Below are positions 1-6,006 of a stretch of 18,356 nt of DNA, one piece after another. Position 1 is the first letter of the stretch, and each line of letters opens with the position of its first letter. The position numbers were made by a program, and so were the translations under genes. Origin of the DNA: Dehalococcoidia bacterium. GTDB lineage: Bacteria > Chloroflexota > Dehalococcoidia > GIF9 > AB-539-J10. Where the stretch lies: assembly GCA_030602865.1 (NCBI GenBank), contig JAUVYX010000001.1, positions 1 to 18,356 of the forward strand, given 5' to 3'. Below the pieces are notes generated by a model. It saw nothing but the letters and a program-made list of their open reading frames with translations. It was not told the origin of the DNA and made no database searches.

Positions 1-162
1 CCGATGTATTATCCCCCTATCTCCCTCCTCCCTGTATCGCTTGTATATCCGTCTACTTTGCCGGTAGCTTGTCCTCATTACTTCTGCTGCTTCCCTTATG
101 GTCATTGCCCTATCTCGCACCCTCGACATTATCACCAGACGACAGCGTTCCCTCTGACTCAT
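1..162 (-). CDS. Insertion-sequence transposase, N-terminal fragment (ISNCY-like helix-turn-helix), runs off left edge
   Basis: Read on the minus strand from the ATG at 162, this frame stays open to base 1 (54 codons). It encodes a basic helix-turn-helix N-terminus beginning MSQRERCRL, with motifs MTIREAAEVM and SYRQSRRIYKRYREEGD. This pattern (MSQ-E-R start, 'EAA.VM..S.RQ..R...RYREEGD') is what I know from the DNA-binding N-terminus of ISNCY-type transposases; the catalytic domain would lie left of the window. The start at 162 is preferred over the in-frame ATG at 183 because a GGAGGAG Shine-Dalgarno lies about 8 bases upstream of it. The gene points away from the aminotransferase, so 163-398 should contain the element's end plus the aminotransferase promoter. 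Whether the element is intact cannot be judged here. Confidence 0.75.
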   Translation of the reverse strand, partial: MSQRERCRLVIMSRVRDRAMTIREAAEVMRTSYRQSRRIYKRYREEGDRGIIHR

Positions 163-200
163 GGCTAATGCTCCTCCTTCCATTTAGGCACCTCCTTTGG

Positions 201-239
201 AGTTGCCTATTCTTTATCATGGAGTTTCAACAGGCAACT
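201..239. repeat. 8-bp inverted repeat next to the transposase start
   Basis: AGTTGCCT at 201-208 is repeated inverted as AGGCAACT at 232-239, separated by 23 bases. It lies just upstream of the transposase gene, where an insertion-sequence end or a transposase operator would be expected. It may be subterminal to the element, but the true terminal repeat and target duplication cannot be identified without the other end. Confidence 0.4.
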
Positions 240-274
240 TTTATTGTATTGTTGCTTACAACTGTTTGTCTGAT

Positions 275-303
275 TTGTATCTCATCTAAAGGAGGGGTAT
301 AAT
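275..303 (+). promoter_or_regulatory. Putative sigma-70 promoter for the aminotransferase operon
   Basis: A perfect TATAAT at 298-303 is preceded, after a 17-base spacer, by TTGTAT at 275-280, a weak -35 box matching three of six consensus positions. Transcription would start near 310, giving a leader of about 90 bases before the ATG at 399. It sits between the insertion-sequence end and the gene, so the element may have supplied part of it. Confidence 0.5.
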
Positions 304-398
304 AACTGCTACTTTTCATGAAGGCTGGCGGCCGGATTGTATTAATCTGCGTCCGCTATCGACGTGCATTAAAATATATATAACTTGTGAGGGGGACT

Positions 399-1562
399 AT
401 GAAATTAGCTGAGAGAATGTCTAGATTGGGAACAGAATCTGCCTTTGAGGTTCTGGCGCGTGCCAGAGCACTTGAAGCAAAGGGAGTTGATGTAGTTCAC
501 CTGGAGATTGGTGAGCCTGATTTCGATACCCCCAAGAACATTTGCGACGCAGCCACTGCGGCAATAAACAAAGGCTATACTCATTATACTACCTCTCAAG
601 GGATACCTGAACTGCGTATCGAGATAGCTAAGCAATTGGGGGGCTCTCGCGGTGTTTCCTTCGACCCTGACCGTATTGTAGTGACCACGGGTGCCAAACC
701 AATCATGTTTTATAGCATTCTGGCCCTGCTTGGCGAGGGGGATGAGGCCATACATCAAGATCCCCTCTTTCCTATTTATGAATCAATGATAAATTTCTCA
801 GGTGCCACCGCAGTGCCAATTCCCCTCAGGGAGGAACTCGACTTCCGTATGGATATGGATGAGCTCCGATCTAAAGTAACCTCGCGTACTAAGCTCATCG
901 TAATAAATTCGCCTCAGAATCCCAGTGGAGGAGTTATGGAGGAGGAAGATATACGTGCCCTGGCAGAAATTGCCAGAGAACATGATATTATCGTTTTATC
1001 CGATGAGATATACGACCACGTTATGTATGAAGGCAGCAATTATAGTATTGCCAGCCAGCCGGGTATGTTAGATAGGACCATTCTGTTAAATGGCTTTTCC
1101 AAGACTTATGCTATGACCGGTTGGCGTATGGGATATGGCTTTTTCCCCCCTGATTTGGTGACTCAAATTGTTCGCTTAGTCACTAACAGCGTCTCCTGTG
1201 CCCCGCCTTTCATTCAACAAGCCTGTATAGCAGCGCTTACTGGCCCGCAGGATAGCGTGCCTAAAATGGTGGCGGAGTTTAAAAAGAGACGAGACCTGAT
1301 AGTGGATGGGCTGAATGAAATCCCCGGAATCAGTTGCCATCGACCAAAGGGCGCCTTCTATGTCTTTCCCAATATCAAGAAACTGGGTATGAGCGCCAAT
1401 AAGTTCAGCGACTACCTGTTAAACGAAGGTGGCGTGGCTACTCTCTCAGGAACAGCTTTTGGTGCGAATGGTGAAGGTTATCTCAGGCTATCCTATGCCA
1501 CTTCCCATGAGAACATTAAGAAGGCCCTGGAGAAGATAAAAACGGCTGTTGCCAAGCTATAG
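399..1562 (+). CDS. Class I/II pyridoxal-phosphate aminotransferase (aspartate aminotransferase-like)
   Basis: A fold-type I PLP aminotransferase of 387 residues, the usual length for the AspB/AraT family. It should transfer an amino group between an amino acid and a 2-oxoacid in the cytoplasm. Visible motifs are GEPDFDTP near residue 38, the NPSG motif (Asn174), the pyridine-nitrogen Asp202 in SDEIYD, the Schiff-base Lys235 in NGFSKTYAMTGWRMGYG, and the carboxylate-binding Arg363 in YLRLSYA. The ATG at 399 is chosen over an in-frame GTG at 387 because the GAGGGGG Shine-Dalgarno lies between them, although its spacing is short. A DNA glycosylase gene follows after 30 bases on the same strand, probably in the same transcript. 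The family is clear; the amino-acid substrate cannot be read from sequence. Confidence 0.93.
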   Translation: MKLAERMSRLGTESAFEVLARARALEAKGVDVVHLEIGEPDFDTPKNICDAATAAINKGYTHYTTSQGIPELRIEIAKQLGGSRGVSFDPDRIVVTTGAKPIMFYSILALLGEGDEAIHQDPLFPIYESMINFSGATAVPIPLREELDFRMDMDELRSKVTSRTKLIVINSPQNPSGGVMEEEDIRALAEIAREHDIIVLSDEIYDHVMYEGSNYSIASQPGMLDRTILLNGFSKTYAMTGWRMGYGFFPPDLVTQIVRLVTNSVSCAPPFIQQACIAALTGPQDSVPKMVAEFKKRRDLIVDGLNEIPGISCHRPKGAFYVFPNIKKLGMSANKFSDYLLNEGGVATLSGTAFGANGEGYLRLSYATSHENIKKALEKIKTAVAKL

Positions 1563-1592
1563 GACTGGCATTTCACTGGCTTCTGGAAATCG

Positions 1593-2264
1593 GTGATAGA
1601 CAGGGATAAAGGTCTGGTTGCAGATATATACCAGCGCCTGCGTGCTGAGTTTGGTGACCGGAAATGGTGGCCCGGAGATTCGGCTGAAGAAGTGGTGATT
1701 GGGGCCATCCTGACACAGAGCGTTTCTTGGAAAAATGTAGAGGTTGCCATCTCCAGACTCAAGGAAAAAGGCTTGCTCTCTCTGCAGGCTATAAACCAGG
1801 CTGATGCATCGGATATTGCTCCTTTAATCAGGTCAACCAGGTTCTACAACGAAAAGGCCAGGAAGCTGAAAAACTTCGCCCGCTGGCTGTTTACCAGCTA
1901 TGGAGGAAGCCTGGACTCGATGTTTTCGCGAGAGCTGTGGGAACTGAGGAAGGAATTGCTTACTGTGAAAGGGCTTGGGGAGGAAACAGTGGATTCTATA
2001 TTGCTGTATGCGGGGAATAAGAACGTATTTGTCGTTGATGCCTATACCATAAGGATATTATCTCGACTGGGTCTGGCGCAGGAGGGCTGGCGCTATCGAG
2101 ACTACCAGGGATTCTTCATGAACTACGTGGAGCGTGACCTGAAAGTTTACAATGATTACCATGCCCAGATAGTACGGCTGGGACATCTTTATTGTCGAAA
2201 AACCAACCCGCTATGTAAGCAATGCCCCTTGCGTGATCTATGTAACTTTGCTAGCCTGGCCTGA
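1593..2264 (+). CDS. Endonuclease III-related HhH-GPD DNA glycosylase with [4Fe-4S] motif
   Basis: A 223-residue base-excision-repair glycosylase of the HhH-GPD superfamily, closest in character to the endonuclease III-related group that includes H. pylori MagIII (COG2231). The helix-hairpin-helix is at about 122-140 (LLTVKGLGEETVDSILLYA) and the catalytic Asp149 is in VVDAYTIRI. A C-terminal C-x6-C-x2-C-x5-C motif (Cys201, 208, 211, 217) should bind an iron-sulfur cluster. The lysine that gives E. coli Nth its beta-lyase activity (Lys120) aligns with Glu131, so a monofunctional glycosylase, possibly for alkylated bases, is more likely. The GTG at 1593 is the first start after an in-frame stop at 1560 and has only a poor Shine-Dalgarno, so coupling to the aminotransferase upstream is plausible. 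Confidence 0.88.
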   Translation: MIDRDKGLVADIYQRLRAEFGDRKWWPGDSAEEVVIGAILTQSVSWKNVEVAISRLKEKGLLSLQAINQADASDIAPLIRSTRFYNEKARKLKNFARWLFTSYGGSLDSMFSRELWELRKELLTVKGLGEETVDSILLYAGNKNVFVVDAYTIRILSRLGLAQEGWRYRDYQGFFMNYVERDLKVYNDYHAQIVRLGHLYCRKTNPLCKQCPLRDLCNFASLA

Positions 2265-2296
2265 TTTTATCGTATAACGTGTTGTTCTGCCCCCTG

Positions 2297-2638
2297 CTAT
2301 AGTTTGCCAAGCTCTTCAAGTTGCTTGATTACTCTCAACGATTCGGCAACTCCAGTGGTGCCGCTCATGGATATTTCCACTGCCAGGGTTTCCAGTATCT
2401 CCTCTGTGCTGGCGCCAGCATTCAGGGCATGCATAACCTGGGAGATAATACAGTTAACGCAGCCTGCGCGTAGCGCTATGCCCAGCGATATCAGACGTTT
2501 TATCTTGAGGCTTAGTGCTCCATCTTTATACACCACGTTTCGTACCCCATCCATGGCGGTGTTAATTTCGGGAAATACCTGCTGGAACTTGTTCAAGATT
2601 CGCAACCTGTCCTCATTGAGTTCTAATTGATTTTCCAT
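2297..2638 (-). CDS. Carboxymuconolactone decarboxylase / AhpD-fold protein
   Basis: A 113-residue all-helical protein of the CMD/AhpD-like family; many members are thiol peroxidase partners, others are lactone decarboxylases. The AhpD-type motif is seen as AGCVNCIISQVMHALNAGAS: a CxxC pair followed by 'ALxAGAS'. In AhpD the second cysteine is followed by xxxH; here that position is Gln and a His lies three residues later, so the classical proton relay is altered. The start is placed at the ATG at 2638, which has AAGGGGG eight bases upstream; the open frame continues to 2818 but that extension has no family character. The gene converges on the glycosylase with 32 bases between stops. A CxxC redox role is plausible; the substrate is unknown. 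Confidence 0.85.
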   Translation of the reverse strand: MENQLELNEDRLRILNKFQQVFPEINTAMDGVRNVVYKDGALSLKIKRLISLGIALRAGCVNCIISQVMHALNAGASTEEILETLAVEISMSGTTGVAESLRVIKQLEELGKL

Positions 2639-2678
2639 GTTATCAACCCCCTTTCTTTTCTCCGTACCGTGTTGCGAT

Positions 2679-2708
2679 ATTCTATCAGAGGTTACGGAGG
2701 AGTGCGAA
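2679..2708 (-). promoter_or_regulatory. Putative sigma-70 promoter for the CMD gene
   Basis: On the minus strand TTCGCA (2708-2703) is followed by an 18-base spacer and TAGAAT (2684-2679), leaving a leader of roughly 35 bases to the ATG at 2638. The -10 matches five of six consensus bases and the -35 four of six. The layout parallels the promoters at 2864-2893 and 9309-9338. The whole gene-free stretch 2639-2985 holds only this promoter and the divergent one at 2864. Confidence 0.45.
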
Positions 2709-2863
2709 GCATCGAATGTTGAGGCAAATGATTTCAAGAGTAGATTACCATTTAGCTTATAACTCCTCACAATGATGCAAAGGGTTGCTGGAGCAGTAAC
2801 GCTAATGTTTTTTGCCATGAAGGAGATACTGGTTTGGTGGGCTTATAGGTTGGGCATAAATTA

Positions 2864-2893
2864 TTGACATTGTAGAAATAATTGACCTAGAAT
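2864..2893 (+). promoter_or_regulatory. Sigma-70 promoter for the 3-hydroxyacyl-CoA dehydrogenase gene
   Basis: A perfect -35 box TTGACA (2864-2869), an 18-base spacer and TAGAAT (2888-2893) lie upstream of the gene at 2986. The -10 region reads CCTAGAATTC (2886-2895), identical to the -10 region of the cupin/enolase operon promoter on the other strand at 9307-9316. The leader would be about 85 bases. Confidence 0.65.
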
Positions 2894-2985
2894 TCCTATG
2901 ATGGAGCTTGTCCTCGGGTAGTATTTGCCAGCACGAATAAACAATTGCCTTCCGGCAATAATAAAGGTTCGAAAAGGAGAAAGAT

Positions 2986-3924
2986 ATGAAGGAACAGGGT
3001 ATAAATTGTGTAGCAGTTGCAGGGGCTGGACTTATGGGCTTTGGTATTGGGCTGGATTTCGCTCGCTTTGGTTATGAGGTCAATTTATATAACACTACGA
3101 AGGATACCAGCGAACTGGCCATGAAGCGCTCTCGTGAGGCTCTTGATTTAATGGTAGAGACAGAATTGATAACGGCAGACGAGGCATTAGCGGCGTACAA
3201 ATGCCTGAGACCAACTACCGATCTGGAGGATGTCGTGAAGGGGGCTGATTTCGTGATAGAGTCGGCACCAGAGATACTTTCCTTGAAGCAGGATCTGTTT
3301 GCCAGAATTGATATGCTCTGCGATCCTGAAGTTATCCTGGCATCGAATACTTCATTACTCAGGATTACAGTTATTGCTCTTAAGTCAGTACACCAGGAAC
3401 GTATACTGAGAGCTCATTATTTTTCACCAGCACAGTTCATTCCACTGGTTGAGGTTCATGGTGGTGAGAAAACTGACAGGGAACTGGTGGAGAAAACAGC
3501 TAGAATACTGCGAGGCGTGCGTAAGAAGGTAGTAATCTTCGAGTTGGATTTGCCTGGGGCGGTTGGTTCACGAATCCAGGGGGCACAGAACAGGGATATC
3601 CAGGCGATGATTGATGAGGGGATATGCGATCCGCATACAATGGATGACATAATAGAATTCGGTTTTGGCCGTCGCCTGGCATTCACCGGTTTCTTCAAGC
3701 GACAGGACTTGCTTGGCCTGGATTTTGTACATACCGTAACAACCGCACAAGGAAAGAAACCATGGGGCCCGCTTGAAGAGCATGTTAAGCGAGGTGAGCT
3801 TGGCATGAAAAGTGGAAAGGGCTACTACGATTGGCCTGGCGATTCCGCAGAGAAACTGCACAGGAAATTAAATATGGAGCTTATTCGCCTGCTGAAGCAG
3901 GATATGAAGAATGGCTCTATCTAA
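2986..3924 (+). CDS. 3-hydroxyacyl-CoA dehydrogenase-family NAD-dependent oxidoreductase
   Basis: A 312-residue two-domain dehydrogenase. The N-terminal Rossmann domain carries GAGLMG (13-18) and ASNTS (119-123). The catalytic His144 is in RAHYFSP and its partner Glu156 in PLVEVHGG; a C-terminal helical domain starts near 190. AGGAG precedes the ATG at proper spacing. Two positions usually Asn in 3-hydroxyacyl-CoA dehydrogenases are Ser here: Ser147 in 'FSPAQF' where 'FNPxxxM' is usual, and Ser195 in 'VGSRIQ' where 'VxNRxx' is usual. The C-terminal pattern (SRIQGA, then FGFGRRLAFTGFF) also recalls the lambda-crystallin/L-gulonate 3-dehydrogenase and carnitine dehydrogenase branches. The substrate may therefore be a 3-hydroxy acid rather than a 3-hydroxyacyl-CoA. 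It is a single-gene unit with its own promoter and converges on ogt. Confidence 0.88.
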   Translation: MKEQGINCVAVAGAGLMGFGIGLDFARFGYEVNLYNTTKDTSELAMKRSREALDLMVETELITADEALAAYKCLRPTTDLEDVVKGADFVIESAPEILSLKQDLFARIDMLCDPEVILASNTSLLRITVIALKSVHQERILRAHYFSPAQFIPLVEVHGGEKTDRELVEKTARILRGVRKKVVIFELDLPGAVGSRIQGAQNRDIQAMIDEGICDPHTMDDIIEFGFGRRLAFTGFFKRQDLLGLDFVHTVTTAQGKKPWGPLEEHVKRGELGMKSGKGYYDWPGDSAEKLHRKLNMELIRLLKQDMKNGSI

Positions 3925-3991
3925 GCCAACAGGTGCCCCATTACAGGCCTTTAACCAATTCTGTACTAGAATATAGAGGTGGGGGAGTCAT

Positions 3992-4537
3992 TCATGGGGC
4001 AGGTAGCACTTTTGTCCTGTTTAGCGCGCTATTTTCGTGCAGCCTTATGCCTTCTAACTTTAGCAGTGCAATTTTTTTATCCAGTCCGCCGCCGTAGCCG
4101 GTCAGGCTGTTATCTGAGCCGATGACCCGATGACATGGCACTATTATTGCGATTGGATTATGGCCGATTGCCTGTCCTGCCGGTCGGGCAGAATTTGGAC
4201 GGCCCACAGCCAGTGCTACCTGTTGGTAGGAGTGGGTCTCACCATAGGGGATATGACATAATGCCTGCCATACATTGCACTGGAAAGGCGTTCCCCTGAG
4301 GTCGAGTTTCACGGTGAATTGCTGAAGCTTCCCCGCAAAATAATCGTCCAGCTCGGCAGTTGCGATGTCGTTATAACCATTGCCCTGCTGAATTAGCATT
4401 CCATTTCTATTCCAATTGACGATTAGGGCTTCTGTCTCTCCCTCACTCGAGATACAGACCATGCCGCGTTGAGAGCTCACCAGTGTATAAGTTCCCAGAG
4501 GACTATCATAGCGCTTCAATACAAAGGTCTCTGTCAT
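3992..4537 (-). CDS. ogt: Methylated-DNA--[protein]-cysteine S-methyltransferase (O6-alkylguanine repair)
   Basis: A suicide DNA-repair protein of 181 residues that takes the alkyl group from O6-alkylguanine onto its own cysteine. The acceptor Cys135 lies in the hallmark IVPCHRVIG. The preceding helix-turn-helix and Arg-finger region is seen as RPNSARPAGQAIGHNPI, and the C-terminal helix as GYGGGLDKKIALLKLEG. The N-terminal ribonuclease-like domain (about 1-75) is short and divergent, as is usual. No strong Shine-Dalgarno marks the start: ATG 4537 is used, ATG 4549 and TTG 4573 are in-frame alternatives. An MFS gene ends 88 bases upstream on the same strand, so readthrough is possible. No Ada-type regulatory domain is present. 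Confidence 0.93.
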   Translation of the reverse strand: MTETFVLKRYDSPLGTYTLVSSQRGMVCISSEGETEALIVNWNRNGMLIQQGNGYNDIATAELDDYFAGKLQQFTVKLDLRGTPFQCNVWQALCHIPYGETHSYQQVALAVGRPNSARPAGQAIGHNPIAIIVPCHRVIGSDNSLTGYGGGLDKKIALLKLEGIRLHENSALNRTKVLPAP

Positions 4538-4625
4538 TGGACATATCATACGGCGGATTAGTAGATTGAGCAAGCGACAGGATATATCATGAACACTCTA
4601 GGTACGATGTATGTTCTTTAACTCA

Positions 4626-5855
4626 TTAGTCGATTTCTTGTGAGGCATTTGCAGGTGCTTTGCCAGCTAGATACATAGATGCTACTGCGGCCAGGCTGAT
4701 GATAGCAGCGATGAGAAATGCGAAGGAGTAATTTCCGGTGGTGTCGAAAATCCAGCCGCCGAATATAGGACCTATCACCATTCCTATGGTTTGTGTGAAG
4801 AAGGCCGCTCCGTAAATGCTGGCAAAGTGCCTGTGGCCAAAACGATCGGCCAGTATGGCGGGCAGGATAGGTGCCATGCTACCTATATTTAGTCCAATGA
4901 GGCCTGCATAGATATAAAGCATCGTTAAATTAGTGGTTTTCATCAGTATTATAAAGGCGATTACCTGGAGAAGGGTTCCTGCCATGAATACGTATCTCTT
5001 GTCGATAATGTCGCCGAGCTTTCCGAATATCAGTCGTCCAGGTATACTGAAAGCGGCGAGCAATCCGACAGCTCCTGCAGCATTTCCCCTATCAATTCCA
5101 ATATCAACCGCGAAGGCTACCTGGTGTACTATCCCTGTGCCGTAAGCGCAGGCCCATAACATCACTGCAATGGCTATGCTCCAGAATGCCCTGCCTCTTA
5201 ATGCCTTGCGTAGTGTAAGGCCGCTGTCTAGAGACAGATCCAACTTCGTTTCCTCTATGGCTGTTTGAGCCATTTCATTCTCTCTTGGATTTCTCATGAT
5301 GATAGCGCTAACAGGGATCCCTAGCAGTGTGATTATGCCAGCCATAAACAGGAAAGCGGTTTGCCAGCCGTATGTGGAGATTAGCCAGCTCGCCAGTGGA
5401 GCCATAACAGCACCACCGACACCAATCCCGACAGTGGCTATCCCCAGTGCAGTACTTCTTTTCTGTGTAAACCAGCTCTCTACAACACTCAAATTAGGGA
5501 TTAGCGCAACACAAGTAGCACCAACAGCTACGATCAGCCCATAGTAAACATATAGCTGCCATAGCTTGTCCATTGTGGAGAGGAGGCAAAATCCAATCCC
5601 AGCTATAATGCACCCGGAGATCATTATGGACTTTACGCTTATCTTGCGGAGGAGTCCGCCGATGACCATACCAGTTATTCCCGAGATGAACATGCCGACT
5701 GAGAGGGCTGCCGCTGTTTGCGCCCTTGCCCAGCCTGTATCGTTCACTATCGCTTCGAAGAACACAGGGAAGGTATAAAACTGGGTTCCTGTAGAGCAGA
5801 ACAACAGGATAAACGCCCCAGCTACTACCCACCATCCGTAGTAAGGTTTCTTCAT
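4626..5855 (-). CDS. MFS transporter, oxalate/formate antiporter (OFA)-like, copy 1
   Basis: A 409-residue polytopic inner-membrane protein with about 12 hydrophobic helices, of the major facilitator superfamily and close to the OFA/monocarboxylate-porter type. Typical features are the N-terminal YYGWWVVAGAF, the helix-2 region GWARAQTAAALS, the central WFTQKRSTALGIA, and the late FGGWIFDTTGNYSFAF. A hydrophilic loop near residues 195-220 separates the two six-helix halves. Such carriers exchange small organic anions such as formate, oxalate or lactate; the real substrate is unknown. ATG 5855 is used; the TTG at 5864 is an in-frame alternative closer to a purine-rich AAGAAG. It is clearly paralogous to its upstream neighbour at 6007-7233. 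Its own promoter lies at 5886-5914 and overlaps an inverted repeat. Confidence 0.9.
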   Translation of the reverse strand: MKKPYYGWWVVAGAFILLFCSTGTQFYTFPVFFEAIVNDTGWARAQTAAALSVGMFISGITGMVIGGLLRKISVKSIMISGCIIAGIGFCLLSTMDKLWQLYVYYGLIVAVGATCVALIPNLSVVESWFTQKRSTALGIATVGIGVGGAVMAPLASWLISTYGWQTAFLFMAGIITLLGIPVSAIIMRNPRENEMAQTAIEETKLDLSLDSGLTLRKALRGRAFWSIAIAVMLWACAYGTGIVHQVAFAVDIGIDRGNAAGAVGLLAAFSIPGRLIFGKLGDIIDKRYVFMAGTLLQVIAFIILMKTTNLTMLYIYAGLIGLNIGSMAPILPAILADRFGHRHFASIYGAAFFTQTIGMVIGPIFGGWIFDTTGNYSFAFLIAAIISLAAVASMYLAGKAPANASQEID

Positions 5856-5885
5856 AATATGCAACGGTCTTCTTAAATCAAGTGA

Positions 5886-5914
5886 AGTATAATAACATCC
5901 TCGCGGGTTGTGAA
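5886..5914 (-). promoter_or_regulatory. Sigma-70 promoter for MFS copy 1
   Basis: On the minus strand TTCACA (5914-5909) and TATACT (5891-5886) are separated by exactly 17 bases; each matches the consensus at five of six positions. Transcription would start near 5879, about 25 bases before the ATG at 5855. This implies that the two tandem MFS genes can be expressed independently. The -35 box lies inside the left arm of the inverted repeat 5906-5944. Confidence 0.6.
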
Positions 5915-5944
5915 GCTCAACTCAGGAAGGAGAGCTTCGCAACC
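5906..5944. repeat. 13-bp inverted repeat between the two MFS genes, overlapping a -35 box
   Basis: GGTTGTGAAGCTC (5906-5918) and GAGCTTCGCAACC (5932-5944) are inverted copies with one mismatch, separated by 13 bases. The repeat lies downstream of MFS copy 2 and covers the -35 element of MFS copy 1. It could be a terminator stem for copy 2 or an operator for a dimeric regulator of copy 1. No clear U-run follows it in the minus-strand direction, and minus-strand RNA would have a C-A mismatch in the stem, which favours the operator reading. Confidence 0.6.
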
Positions 5945-6006
5945 TAGCTAATATATATCTTTTATATGGTAGCTCTTTAAGGAGGAGGCTGCAAGCCTTG
6001 GTGGGT

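Noticed and set aside
69..302. 77-codon open frame on the + strand with a hydrophobic, leucine-rich product
   Set aside because: It is the antisense shadow of the transposase N-terminus and the element's end; there is no Shine-Dalgarno and the minus strand has clear homology-like motifs.
2639..2818. N-terminal extension of the CMD-like protein up to 2818
   Set aside because: The extension lacks family character, while the ATG at 2638 has a strong Shine-Dalgarno and gives the usual family length.
3966..3971. TAGAAT on the + strand as another copy of the shared promoter motif
   Set aside because: No -35 box lies 16-19 bases upstream and it sits between convergent gene ends.
3934..4001. Inverted repeat TGCCCCAT / ATGGGGCA between the dehydrogenase gene and ogt as a terminator
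   Set aside because: The arms are only 8 bases with a 52-base loop and no T-run; likely chance.
3831..4097. 88-codon + strand frame across the end of the dehydrogenase gene and ogt
   Set aside because: It overlaps two confident genes and reads as low-complexity out-of-frame sequence.
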